Assembly (NCBI RefSeq): GCF_050947335.1
Contig: NC_134995.1
Span: forward strand, 6,424,501 to 6,488,500
Direction: 5' to 3'
From: Megachile rotundata
Lineage: Eukaryota; Arthropoda; Insecta; Hymenoptera; Megachilidae
DNA length: 64,000 nt
Positions within the stretch are counted from its first letter, which is position 1. Every line of letters begins with the position of its first letter. The notes beneath the pieces were generated by a model. The model was not told the DNA's origin. It was given only the letters and a program-made list of their open reading frames with translations, and searched no databases. Positions 48,932 to 60,464 of the stretch are shown piece by piece. Position numbers and translations under genes: made by a program.

Positions 48932-50560
48932 TACCATATGTATTAGGGAAATGTTTGCACGTGTAAATTCGAGTCGTGCGTCCGCCGCTGCACACTTTTT
49001 GATAGCGGCCGATCGTTGGCGCGTTTCGTCGCTGTATTTTGCCGGTTCTGGCTCCCTGCTCGGCACTCGCAGTTGCGGTTGACGGCTCCACAATGCAACC
49101 AAATGCGGCGCACGTTGCAATCTCCGCTGCAGTTGCACGAATTTTAGTATCTGCTCGGTCGGCTGAATATGCGTGCGACTCGACGAAGGAAAGAGAATCG
49201 TGCGATCTCGCGGAGATTGATCGCGATGCATCTCCGCTAAACGTGCACGAGGAAAAAAAAGTTTGCCGAAGCGGAATCCCTATTACGGTCGACGGATCCT
49301 AACTCGAGCATCATTTTCATTAAAGAGGAACAAAATTAATAGACGGTGTAATTAATATTCACCGAGTATTTGCTGACTCATGCTGTGTTCAAATGCTGTG
49401 TACAGAATCTCTAACAAAGGCGTCTGAGTTCATAGAATTAATTGAACGGAATAAATTGGCGGGAAAATTTAAATATAACATTGCTCTTGGAAAATGTACT
49501 TAGATCATTGTTATAAATTTACTACATGCATGATTACAGAATAAAAATAATTCTTATTGTTGAATAATCAATTAAGAAGTTTGAAAAGTCCTAACCAAAA
49601 CAACGTCCCCTTTCAAACAGTTTGTAAAGTTATGCTAGAGTTCCACAGTAGTTACAATGTTATTCAACTTTATCCTACACAAAACCGTATACCTACATTT
49701 GTAAAAGTTTTGTGAATATCTACGTTCAATATTAGGAGGCTTATTTGCTCTAGAGAATTTCAACCTAAACAAAAACTTGAATGTGTGTGTGTGTGTGTGT
49801 GGGGAGGGGGGATGTACAAATTTAAACAAAACAGCATCCCTACTAAATGCCCTTGCCAAATAGGTTTGAATCTGCCTGTCTCATATTAAAAGGGTCGTCC
49901 ACACTAGGCTACTTCCCCCTAAACATTTAATTATAAAATTGCGCAAAGTTCGAAGGCAACGGAGCGTTGGTCAGCGTCGAAACACTCTGCGAGTCCCATC
50001 GGATTTGTTGTTCAACACCCGAAACCGCAGGCGCAGCTCGAAACCGCGTTACACGTTACCGCATGTACATTTCGTTAAATTGCAGGAGCAGCGTGGAGCG
50101 CGTTGGTGCGATTGATTAGAAGCGGGGCCTCGAAAGTGTTAATGAAACGTTCCTCCTCCTCGATGATAAGTTAACGTTTCATCGGCGTCCAAATTGTGCT
50201 TCAGAAAGAAAAATTCGTGGTAATTTTATTTCGGTGTTATCGACGATTATCAAACTTTAAAATTCTCCCGAGGTTTGCTCCGAAATTCTATTTATGTAGC
50301 GACCTATATATGTAGACGTTTACTGGGCGAATTATGCGCTGGTATTAACTGCGCCAGTTTTGGTAACCGCGTTATTGCCACACTGATATCCCAGTTTCTC
50401 GAGTAAATACTTCGTTCCTGTTATGGCGTCCACACCGTTAACAGGTAAACTATAAACAAGCAAACTGGAATGGTTAACTGATACTCGACGATACTTTCTG
50501 CTTTAACGATGTGTAAAGCTTCATGTAAAAAATCTGGAGTTTACTCGATTATTAGTGCAA
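48932..50560. other. Mixed spacer with CpG-rich parts, no gene seen
   Basis: CpG-rich at about 48960-49320 and 49930-50460, AT-rich between. A TG dinucleotide run occurs at 49784-49800, followed by GGGGAGGGGGG. The 128-codon minus-strand frame at 48845-49231 overlaps the transposon arm and matches nothing known. Confidence 0.45.
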
Positions 50561-50562
50561 TA

Positions 50563-50975
50563 GTATTTAACATTTATTTTTCTTTTTATGATTAATGGTT
50601 TAGTGCTAAATTTAGTACGGCGTTCACTAAGGAGATCAACGAGATTTATTTATTATCAAGCCTTCTATTTTTTGTAAATAAGAGTATATTTAAAGAATTT
50701 ATATTTGTATTTCGCGCCGTTTTTGTTCTCAGTTCTATCAATAAGTCCATTTAAACATACAATTTAACACACTAAGTGTAACAATATTCAAAATTTATTT
50801 TTCTTTTAATTATTAATGAGTTAATACTAAATTTAGTGCTACGTTCACTAAGAAGGTCAATGACAGTCATTTATTATCAATATTTCTACTTGTTGCAAAT
50901 GAAAAAAGATTTAAAGAATTTGCATTTTGTATTTCGCGCCTTTCTCAGTAGTTCTGTCTCTAAGTCCACAGAGAG
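50563..50975 (+). repeat. Two-copy tandem duplication, offset about 221 bp
   Basis: ATTTATTTTTCTTTT starts copies near 50572 and 50793. Shared later segments include GCTAAATTTAGT / ACTAAATTTAGT, CGTTCACTAAG, TTTATTATCAA and GTATTTCGCGCC. Divergence is moderate. Confidence 0.8.
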
Positions 50976-51039
50976 CGTTCGCTTGTAATATTCATTTTAT
51001 TTTATGTAATGTAATTATTAAGAAGCAATGATTGCAAGT

Positions 51040-51930
51040 CCTAATATTTCCAAATCCTAACATTACCAGGTCTCAAAATTCACAAAATCCATATACTAAT
51101 TCCTAGGTTTACAAATTCTTAAATTACAAAGCTTCTTAGTTTCAAACTTTCTAAGATTTCAAAACTTCTAAATACTATAATTTTCAGATCTAAATGAGGA
51201 TTCTCAGATCCCAAGAATCTCAAAGTTCAATATTTTTAAATCCTAATTTCCCAAATTTTAATTTCCCAAATTTCAATATTTCAAAATTACAATATTTCCA
51301 AATCCCAATTTTCCAAATTCCAATCTTCCAAATCTCAATATTTTCAAATTTGAATATTGCAAAATTCCAATATTCCCAAATCCCAATTTCTCAAATTCCA
51401 ATTTTTCAAATTTCAATATTCCAAAATTACAATATTCCCAAATCCCAATTTTCCAAATATCAATATTTCCAAATATCAATATTCCAAAATTACAATATTC
51501 CCAAATTCCAATTTTTCAAATTTCAATATTCCAATATTACAATATTCCCAAATCCCAATTTCTCGAATTCCAATTTTCCAAATTCCAATAGTCCGAAATT
51601 TCAATATTCCCAAATCCCAATTTTCCAAATTCCAATTTCCCTAATCTCAATATTCCAAAATTACAATATTCTCAAATCCCAATTTCTTAATTCCCAATTT
51701 CTCCAATCCCAATATTCTCAAATTCCAATACTCTCAAACCCCAATATTCTCAAATCCCAATATTCTCAAATCCTAACTTCTCAAATCCCAATTTCTCAAA
51801 TTCCAATATTCCCAAATCCCACTATTCTCAAATCCTAATTTCTCAAATCCCCAATTCTCAAATTCCAATATTCTCAAATCCCACTATTCCCAAATCCCAA
51901 TATTCCCAAAATCCAAAATTCTCTAAATAC
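51040..51930 (-). repeat. Octamer minisatellite, C-rich on the plus strand (array H)
   Basis: Octamers such as CCCAATTT, CCAATATT, CCCAAATC and CTCAAATT keep register for about 750 bp. A pattern CAATATTCCCAAATCCCAAT recurs every 40-90 bp. Open frames (Ile-Pro-Ile-Phe-Gln-type, up to 214 codons) are artefacts. Orientation matches array E and is opposite to the other arrays. Confidence 0.94.
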
Positions 51931-51934
51931 TTAA

Positions 51935-53655
51935 ACTTCCACCTGTTTAGCCTTTCGAATTCCTTGCAGTCAATAACAACCCTGCTCAAATAGATGCTCC
52001 CATTCCGTCATCTTGTCTACATCAAAACCCTCTATTTTTACCATCTTCCTCCCTACCTATACGCAACTATTCTTGCCCCACCTAAATAACCGTCTCACCA
52101 TAATGTTTATCAAAACAATAAACAATACATTACCTAACAATACCCCATTAACAAACACACAATTTCCCCACACATTCAAGTTTTGCGACATCCAAACACC
52201 CTCAAACCAAACGATACTTCGTCAGTCGAGAAACAATGGCGCCCAAGCTTCCAAGTATCCTGTGTACCATGCTCTGAACTATAATATGGTCGGCTTAATC
52301 TGTCAGAAGTTAGGTGGTAATCTCGCGACGAAATTTTCGATCGTGGCCCTCGTCTTAGGCTTATCGAAGACAAAGGCGGTCTCGTCAAAAAGGACGGGAG
52401 AAAAAAAAGTAGGAATTCCATTAACGACGTATTTCTTCTCTCATTGTTCCGCTTCTCGATTGCTTCGGACTCGCCGAGGTTTTAATTAAAAGTTTCTCAT
52501 TACTCCCGTTGTTTGGAGGCAAACCCGTCGCCAGGCTTTACGTTTCAGACAGTAACGAGTCCTGTTTACGATACTGTCCAACGGCCAAAGTAGTTTCTCC
52601 AGCAAACGAACAAAAATTCGCCATGCAACGGGCAGCCATTAACATCGGTCGCGTTCTAATAATCGTGCTGCCTGACCCCTGTTGTCACTCTGCAGAAAAA
52701 CCGATGCAACGGAAGTGGATTAAACGCTGGACAAAAACGCGGCCCGCTTCAGCCACGGAAGATACAGGAGGATAAAAATGAGCCTCGAAGAAACTGCTCG
52801 TGAATTCTTACCGTTCTTGTTACCCTGTCGTTTCTTTCTCCGTTGACATATTCGATTTGCATGCAGACAGAGCAAATTATCGTTCCGCTATGGAAACGAT
52901 ATCCCGCTGAAGGGGTTTCTGGCGTAGATTGGGTTCATTAGCGGGTGGACATCAATTTTTCCGGTAATCAGTAATAAAGCCCGGCTTTAAACGAACTGCC
53001 GGTACGGACCTGAGGGGAAAACGGCCGACGGTCGGTCTGTTAAATGAAACAAAGCCGTTACAACGAATGGGTATTCACCCACGGTACGATTCGGCGGGGT
53101 GGAGAGGCCGGGTAACCGGGGGTGGTAAATGGAACAGAGAAGCGTACGAAGTCCGAGAGAGAACACGGGAGACGGTGCAGACCGGTTGGTAAATTAAAAT
53201 TGTTTCTCCATTCGGAATGGAAACAGTCCGACAGCGAGGCGGTTACCCGAACCGGAGACTTCTCCTTTTCCGTTATCGCCGTGGACCAAGCCTACCTCCA
53301 TGAATACGAACGGTTCTTCAACGTTCTGCTTATACCTGCTAACATATTTAAGGCGAGACCGCGATGAAAGGAATAAATTACGCCGCGAAAATGAATCCCT
53401 ACTTCGCCGACTCCTTTTCGGTCCATCGTGGTTCTTTCAAAACTTTCTGTTCGGGGAAATATTAATAGGAGATTGAGAACATACTGATAAGGTTCGTTCA
53501 AGTAAATGATTGTAACACTTTTTGTGGCATTTTGTGTTATTTTGGTCTTTTCATGAAAACATGAATGGGGTCAATGTTGAGGTCCATCAATGATATTTGG
53601 AATTTTTTGTTATTGGTAGTCGTTGTTATTATAATTGTTTTCTTCGTTAAATCAT
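51935..53655. other. Mixed spacer, large CpG-rich part, no gene seen
   Basis: C-rich unique sequence to 52200, then CpG-rich to about 53450. Open frames of 81-158 codons occur on both strands, without recognised domains. Confidence 0.45.
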
Positions 53656-53657
53656 GT

Positions 53658-54176
53658 TTAATCCTAGTACACAAGAATAGTACGAAACTTATAAGAAAAA
53701 TAACAAGAAATAAAAGAACATCCATCTTAACAGACATCTTACTAAAACAATGTGTAATATAAAATATAAATAAAAATTTGTTACGTGCCTTGTAACCTTC
53801 ACTTAACCCTTTGCGCTCAAGAGGTGACTCTCAGTCGCCATTTTATTTAATACAATAATTTGAAACACGCATTTTTTAACTGATTCTTTAATATGACACG
53901 TGTGATGTATAAACATAGTGAAACAAAAAATAATGGAAATTATTAGTAGAAAAATAATAACCCAAAAGAGTTGATTTAACTTTTTAACTAAGTTTAAAAG
54001 TTGCTGTTTGTAAACAGTCAAATTATCTTCGAGTGCAAAGGGTTAAATTCTCTATAAATTAAACTTCACTGAAAAATGGTATTTTTGACCTAAACTTGAC
54101 TATTTCTGTTTAGCTAAAATTAACATGTAAAATATAATTGCGATATAGGAACAATATAAGGACAGTAGCTTTATCA
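53658..54176 (+). repeat. Tandem duplication, copy 1 (contains a piggyBac-like MITE)
   Basis: Begins TTAATCCTAGTACACAAGAA and ends at GTAGCTTTATCA. It shares with copy 2 the segments TTACTAAAACA, TTGTAACCTTCA, AAACTTCACTGAAAAATGG and GACTATTTCTGTTTAGCTAA. Copy 1 is longer because of the 236-bp insertion and additional AT-rich sequence. Confidence 0.85.
53807..54042. mobile_element. 236-bp piggyBac-like MITE with TTAA target duplication
   Basis: The left end CCCTTTGCGCTC and right end GAGTGCAAAGGG form a 12-bp terminal inverted repeat with one mismatch. Both ends abut TTAA (53803-53806 and 54043-54046), the hallmark of piggyBac-superfamily insertion. Just inside the left end GGTGACT-CTC-AGTCGCC forms a small subterminal hairpin, common in such elements. 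There is no coding capacity. The duplicate at 54402-54611 has a single TTAA at the matching position, as an uninserted site would. Copies of this terminus elsewhere in the genome are expected. Confidence 0.88.
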
Positions 54177-54401
54177 TAATTTATTACAATTTTCTGGACA
54201 GTTGCCTTCACAGCTAGCTAGTAATTGCAACGTGAGGACAACTGAAGAATTTAAAAATGTTAGGTACATTATTCTGCGATTCTTGAATAAGCAGGTTACA
54301 GATAGAATTGAGAAATACAGTTGCAGCGAAAATACGAATGTAGATTATCACATAGGAACTGTAGTCTGCGTCACGAGTGTGGCACGTTATAGGACAAGGG
54401 G

Positions 54402-54611
54402 TTAATCCTAATACACAAGAAACAAAATCTTACTAAAACAGTGTATGACACAAAAAAAATTTATTACGTTGTAACCTTCAGTTAAGTTCCCTACAAATAA
54501 AACTTCACTGAAAAATGGCATTTTTGACCTAACCTTGACTATTTCTGTTTAGCTAAACTTAACGTGTAAATTATAATTGCGATGTAGAAACAATACAAGG
54601 TAGCTTTATCA
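54402..54611 (+). repeat. Tandem duplication, copy 2 (empty target site)
   Basis: Begins TTAATCCTAATACACAAGAA and ends TAGCTTTATCA. At the position of the MITE in copy 1 it reads ACCTTCAGTTAAGTTCCC, with one TTAA and no insertion. Confidence 0.85.
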
Positions 54612-54614
54612 GAA

Positions 54615-56180
54615 ATATTAATATAACCTTGTAACTAAAACAGAATCCTGTAACATTGAAACCTTTTATCAAGATTGATAGTAATCGTTAAAACCGTACT
54701 TAAATCGTGACTACAACCCCCGTTACATAAATTGCATACAAATAAACTCTTTCCCAAAAAGAAAGAAATGTAAATATCCGAAGACGTCCACCCCCTCTTA
54801 AAGTACAAAAACCCTGATTCAGAAACTAAGGCGAGCGATTGAGTTGGAATCGAAACAGCATAGACAGAAAAGGTTCCAAAGAAGGCAGAAAGAATACTGG
54901 GGGTTGGAAACAAAGAAGGGACACGTATTACCAAGGCGAGTGTGTACATGCAACCCATAAACCCCTTTGCTTTATCCCAGCGTGGCCAAAGGTACACGCT
55001 TCTGTTCCGCGATCGTTAATTTCACTCGGTGGAGAAATACCGAGGTCGTTTCTACAAAAACCGTAGGCGATCCGGCTTCCAGCGAGCGTTCCTGGAGCTT
55101 TTCCGCCAGGCTCGAAGAGGAAAAAGGGAGGCGGACGAAGAGGAACGTATGTATGTACGTGCTGGCCGGGGAAAAAGTAAGAGAAAGGGTAGAGATCTGG
55201 GTTTGGGGTCTCGACGGCTCTGCTAACTTATTTTACGCTGATCTCGCCTCTCCATTCGATTCGCCAGATTACCATTGCCGCGGGAAAAAGCTTCTTTTTT
55301 TTGCAGCCCGTGCACAGACGACGAAACTTTTCGTGCGCCTCGACTTTGTCCCGGGGAAAATGTTACCTCGAAATCCTGGTTGGGTCTGCGTCACGAACCA
55401 CGGGGACCGACGCGGTCGCAATTACACCGAGCCTCAATGGCTTTCGGCTGTTTTTAATTCTGGAACGAGCGGGCAAAGTCGCATGCCACCGAATACGCGT
55501 GATCCTCGTCGGTACGTGATTACGCGCGCGTAACCGGCTGGCTTCGTTAAATTCCACGGTCTCTTCGTCAATCTACGAATTGTAATTACCGCCGTGCCAC
55601 CCCCTCTTTTTTGCGCGTGTCCTTGTACCCCTTTCTTCGATCCCCGCGAAATTGCGCTAATATTTAAAAAGTTCCACCCCCTTTCCGCAGGTCATTAAAA
55701 ACGTTTCCCAACGCGGTGTTCCTGTTTGAGCAACACTGTTGCCTCCTCGCTAACTTCGCTAATTATATTCGTAATTTTCTTGTTTCGCGGAACGCTACAA
55801 TTACCGCGATTAATTGTTCCGACACGGTGCACCACTGTGCGCCCTCTTCGTTTTTTACCCCACGGCACGCGTCGCGAATGCGTTACATTCGAAGGTTTCT
55901 GCATTCCACTCGCCTGAAAAACACTGTAAACGTGTTCCCACAATAAAACTCCCATCGACCTGCTGTTCGGGCTTCGGGTGTTCCGATTTGTTTTGCCGAG
56001 GAATTGAAATTCAACTTCTGTCGCGGTCTTTTGAGGCCTTCTGTCGCCATAGTCGAATTGAAATGTTTGGACATTCGAGAAATTTTATGAACAACGCGAA
56101 TGTGGTATCGTTGAGTAAATCATTTTATATGTAATACTGCGATTCTATCGAAAAATTAGGACGTTGATAAATTTAATGAA
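54615..56180. other. CpG-rich patch, no gene recognised
   Basis: The interval 54820-56100 is among the most GC-rich in the window and holds its longest non-repetitive open frame (54967-55533, 188 codons), which shows no domain I recognise and is overlapped by others in all frames. A strong acceptor-like CCACCCCCTTTCCGCAG ends at 55690. It could be the edge of an exon, but no matching coding frame is convincing. Confidence 0.4.
55673..55690 (+). other. Candidate 3' splice acceptor
   Basis: TTCCACCCCCTTTCCGCAG is a long pyrimidine tract ending in CAG, directly followed by GT. Downstream frames are open for about 80 codons without recognisable domains. Acceptor-like tracts are common in C/T-rich DNA. 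Confidence 0.2.
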
Positions 56181-56189
56181 CAAGATAAT

Positions 56190-56665
56190 TGTACCTAAAA
56201 ATTTGTTTCATGAAGTGCATAAATTTAAAGCAGTTAATAACTTGTTTCATAAAGTACATAAGTTTAAAGCAGTTAAAAATTTGTTTCATAAAATACATAA
56301 GTTTAAAACAATGAAAAATTTGTTTTATAAGGTACATAAATATAAAGCAGTTAAGAACTTGTTCCATAAACTACGTAATTTTAAAACAGTTAAAAAATTG
56401 TTTTACAAACTGCATAAGTTTAAAGCAGTAAAAAGTTTGTTTCATAAAGTACACAAGTTTAAAACAATCAAAAATCTGTTTTATAAAGTACATATGTTTA
56501 AAGCAGTTAAAAAATTGTCTCACAAACTGCATAAATTTAAAGCAGTTAAAAATTGATTTCACAAGGTACATAAGTTTAAAGCAGTTAAAAATTTGTTTCA
56601 TGAAATACATAAGTTTAAAATAGTTAAAAATTTATTTCAAAAAGTACATAAGTTTAAACATAAAT
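56190..56665 (+). repeat. 39-bp tandem repeat, about 12 copies
   Basis: The unit is AAAGTACATAAGTTTAAAGC followed by AGTTAAAAATTTGTTTCAT. It is 13 codons long and mostly free of stops, giving a Lys-Val-His-Lys-Phe-Lys-Ala-Val-Lys-Asn-Leu-Phe-His peptide repeat on plus and a Phe/Met/Gln repeat on minus. Both are taken as incidental. Confidence 0.93.
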
Positions 56666-56669
56666 TGAT

Positions 56670-57460
56670 GTGAACTAATAAAGTTGAAAAATTATAATAT
56701 CAGTAAATTTACTGTTTCTTGTACATTTTCTGAATATAGCAAAAAATTGTTCTGATACAACTCATATTTCACACAAATATTTTTCATCAATAAATTTTAA
56801 CACTATTTTTTATAAATATTTCTAGTTAAATAGTGTGGTCACAATTTATTATTACAGTAAAGCCTGATCTAACTGTATTTAACAGTAATTAACTGTAACA
56901 GTATAATTGATATCATTCATAAATATTTTTCATCAAATATTGCAATAATACATTTATGTTTGGACATGCAATATATTATTTATACGCATTTTTCATGATA
57001 ATAAGCAATTTTATTAATACGTAATTAGTATCATAATAAACAGTTGATAATGAAAACGATAAATGTAAATTAATTGTACATTTCACTCTTTTAATATTAA
57101 AATAGTAGTGCAGCTTTTAAAGTGAAATCGTGTTATATATTGTATCAAATATATACCACTAATGGAGGATGTTACAGTAAACACCTCTTTGCGAATGCAA
57201 AATTGCTACAAATGTAGGGATCCGTACGGTGCAGAAAGTGCAGAGACGTGGTCATTAAGATAAAGTGTTTCCGTGTAATTTGATTGCAAGCACCGCCCCA
57301 AATTGGCATGAAGCCACTGTGCGACATCTGCTTCGTTCTTTGCCTTTCTTCGGTTTAAGGATATTGAAAATAACTACCTTTCAGTTTTTGCTTCCGTGTT
57401 CCTTGCTGATTACATTTCAATTGACTTACCTGAAACAAACGGAAAAGAATTGCCATTAAT
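56670..57460. other. AT-rich spacer ending in a small unique segment
   Basis: AT-rich to about 57170. The segment 57180-57460 is more complex and includes the ratchet-like site at 57430 on the minus strand. No gene was recognised. Confidence 0.5.
57424..57450 (-). other. Ratchet-point-like sequence, TTTGTTTCAG|GTAAGT
   Basis: On the minus strand CTTTTCCGTTTGTTTCAG is directly followed by a perfect GTAAGT (junction between 57430 and 57429). It combines a strong polypyrimidine acceptor and an ideal donor with no exon between, the defining form of recursive splice sites known from long insect introns. ATTAATG about 25 nt upstream could serve as branch point. If the window is inside a minus-strand intron this is a good candidate. 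Otherwise it is chance. Confidence 0.4.
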
Positions 57461-57462
57461 GT

Positions 57463-57745
57463 CTCGTTGGTAAATATAAAATTATTGATTACGTATACAA
57501 ATAAAAAATATTGATTGCGTATATAATTGCATGTATAAATAAAAAATATTGATAGCATATACAGCTTCATTTACAAATAAAAAATATTGACTACATATAC
57601 AGTTACATGTACAATTAATAAATATTGATTGCATATACAATTATGTGTGTAATTAATAAATATTGATTGCATATACATTTACATGAACAATTAATAAATA
57701 TTGATTACATATACAGTTACATGTACAAATAAAAAACAATCATCA
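57463..57745 (+). repeat. 38-bp tandem repeat, about 7 copies
   Basis: Units such as AATTAATAAATATTGATTGC followed by ATATACATTTACATGAAC. Early units read AAATAAAAAATATTGATTGC. Confidence 0.9.
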
Positions 57746-57749
57746 CATG

Positions 57750-58635
57750 TAGAAAATATTTAAGAAACAGAATACACGTTTCTCTGTGAAAAATTTAGTT
57801 CTACATTTTTTGGGGAGTTTGTCTACATATATAAGTTTTTATTAATATTTACTTTTTCATAAGATATCTATAGAACCCCTTCAACTTGAAACTTCAAAGT
57901 TATAAAATTTTGTTTACAAATTATACAAAAAATTTTGAACGTAACTTAACATTATTATATTAATTTTATAAACCCATTGAACATTGCACAGTATCATGCA
58001 ATATTACCTATATATTTTATTATCGAGTCACAGTTGAAAACAAAATATAACCTAAAAATTAAAAATGAAACCCTAAAAAAAATTAAATGAAACCTAAAAT
58101 TTTGTTTAAATAATTGAAAATCAAAAAATACATAGGAGGTTAAATAAAGTATATTTTGATTAAAGAAGTACTAGAATTTAAATATACGAGAATCGTTCAA
58201 GTGCGAGAATAATGTAACGAGGAAATAACATCAGAACCAGTGACGATGAGTAATTATTAGGATTATCAGGTGATACGTGTGAAAGGATTGTCTCGTGATA
58301 GTAAGCTGACACGAAATGACATTGTACTGCCTGTACGAGATGTCTTTCCTGGCAAAACGGGTTTACATATTCATGAGCAACGCCAGCATGGCACCGGAAA
58401 AGTGTATTAATTCCATTCAACCCTCTCCGCCTCTTCTCTTTCACCCTTTGCTACTTTTCGATCTTTCCTCGTATTCCTGAATTTTCCCTGTTATTTATTG
58501 TCGACTTTTTATTCTCCCTCCGACACGGCCACTTCTTTTAACCGTGTTAACTGACATATGCATTATGGAGGTTTTTTGATGTCACTATTTTTTACTGTGT
58601 GAAAATTTTCGGGGAGGAAAACTGAGGGCTATATG
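57750..58635. other. AT-rich spacer then a small CpG-richer part, no gene seen
   Basis: AT-rich to 58170, more complex at 58180-58560. An 88-codon frame on the minus strand has no recognised domain. Confidence 0.55.
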
Positions 58636-58639
58636 TGAC

Positions 58640-58880
58640 TATGACAGATTTTTAGATTTGTAGATTTTGCTGTCGGTAAATTTTTAGATTTTTAGATTTT
58701 TAGATTTGTAGACTTTTAGATTTGTGGATTTTTAGATTTTTAGATTGGTCGATTTTTAAATTTGTGGATTTTTAGATTTGTAGATTTTTAGATTTGTAGA
58801 CTTTTAGATTTGTAGACTTTTAGATTTGAGGACTTTTAGATTTGTGGATTTTTAGATTTTTAGATCTTGGAAATTTTGAA
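58640..58880 (+). repeat. Octamer minisatellite TTTTTAGA/TTTGTAGA (array I)
   Basis: About 28 contiguous octamers: TTTTTAGA, TTTGTAGA, CTTTTAGA and TTTGTGGA, in nearly perfect 8-bp register with alternation of two types (16-bp tendency). Confidence 0.93.
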
Positions 58881-58884
58881 ATAT

Positions 58885-59545
58885 GGAAATAAAAATACGA
58901 ATTTGGTGATTTGATGACTTGATAATTTAGAAACTTAGCAACACAGAAATTGCAATCTATCGATTCAAAAAATTATCAAGTTTAGTTGAAATATCAACCC
59001 TTCATATTTTAGAATTTTCAAGCTTGACCACTTGAAAACATAGATATTAAAAACTTTGTACATTCACTTTCTTAGAAAGTAACAAACGCAATTTTTTCAA
59101 ATTTAACAATTTTTAAATATAAATTCAAATTGAGGTTATGACCTCCAAATATGAAAATAATATTATATATAAAATCATCATGACAATATTAAATTAATAT
59201 TATATATCCAATGAATATCATAAAACCACATTAATATTATATGTAAAATGAACGTCACAATACTAAATGAATATCATACATCAAACCAATATTACACATA
59301 TAACAAATATCTAATTTATAATACACATCATTATAAATTATATTTCGTCGTTCACAATACTAAATATTAAAATAACACTAACAAAACTTTTGATCTCAAA
59401 CGATAACGTCCTCAACATCGAAACAATTATCTCTTCGCAATAAAAAAATCGACCACCACAAAAGAACCGTGTACTCATAAATCAGCTATTAGCCCCAATC
59501 ACCGACATTCGTTAAAAGCGTTCAACTAATTACCGCACCACTTCC
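58885..59545. repeat. AT-rich spacer with diffuse AATATTATATRT repeats
   Basis: Between about 59155 and 59350, words like TTAATATTATATGTAAAATG recur every 45-60 bp with heavy divergence. The rest is unique and AT-rich. Confidence 0.5.
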
Positions 59546-59547
59546 AT

Positions 59548-59735
59548 CTTCAAAACTGAATTGTAAAACGAAACATTGAAGTATCCTCTTCGATTCTCTC
59601 AGCCCATTCGCTATTTAAATGAAAAAACTCGCATCGCAGGGCAGGAAGAAAATCTATCGTCAGTTCTTTTATACACGTGTCTGTGCACTGTGTATTTCTA
59701 TCTTTGAAAACACATTGATACTCTTCATACGTTCT
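59548..59735 (+). repeat. Segmental duplicate, copy 1
   Basis: Starts CTTCAAAACTG and shares AAAAAACTCGC, TCGCAG, GAAGAAAATCTATCGTCAGT and GTATTTCTATCTTTGAA with copy 2 at an offset of 736 bp. No transposon ends. A 66-codon minus-strand frame covers it but is not maintained in the other copy. Confidence 0.85.
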
Positions 59736-59750
59736 CACACATGTGTACAT

Positions 59751-60280
59751 TAAATTAATGTATTATATGTAATGAATATTAAATATATTGTGTTTATCAT
59801 TATTGGTATTTTATAAAAATATTTTGTAAATATTTATTAACATTTTATTTAAATGAAATCATATGTCATACTGTTATAATCATAGTACTATATCGTTGTA
59901 AATAATTTTATATTCTGTATGACAATGATATGTGGCATAACAAGGATTCAGTCACCTCAAAACCACCAACAAAAATTCACTTTCTCTATTAATAAATTTA
60001 CACTCACAAAAGTCGTACGTTTCAACTACAAAAATGTGACTATACAAAATAAATAATTTATTTTGTCAAATTGAGAATTAACTAGTTATAGCGTCCTCCT
60101 GTAAAATGATGTTCCTGGAGTCTGAAACCCTTGATAAATATTAAAACAATGCAAGGACCATAAAATTACAAGTATCTCATCAGAAATATAATTATGCATA
60201 ATATTTCTTGTTTCAATCAACAATCATCCCTCCAAAGTAAACTCACAAATCATTAGCCCAAGATTCACCCGATCACACCT
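59751..60280. other. AT-rich spacer between two duplicates
   Basis: Unique AT-rich sequence with no feature recognised. Confidence 0.55.
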
Positions 60281-60283
60281 CAC

Positions 60284-60460
60284 CTTCAAAACTGCATTGT
60301 GAAATTGAAGTGTCTCTTCCCTCCATTGACTATTTAACTAAAAAAACTCGCCTCGCAGAAAATGGACTTTAAGTGGAAGAAAATCTATCGTCAGTTCTTT
60401 CACACACATGTCAATGCATGCAGGGGTATTTCTATCTTTGAAGACATATTGACACTCCCG
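60284..60460 (+). repeat. Segmental duplicate, copy 2
   Basis: Aligns to 59548-59735 with small indels. The GAAGAAAATCTATCGTCAGT core is identical, which stands out against the divergence around it. Confidence 0.85.
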
Positions 60461-60464
60461 TTCT

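Noticed and set aside
51194..51838. 214-codon frame of Ile/Pro/Phe/Gln repeats
   Set aside because: Product of octamer array H.
54967..55533. 188-codon frame, the longest outside repeats
   Set aside because: No recognisable domain, overlapped by frames of similar length in other phases. High GC content makes such frames likely by chance.
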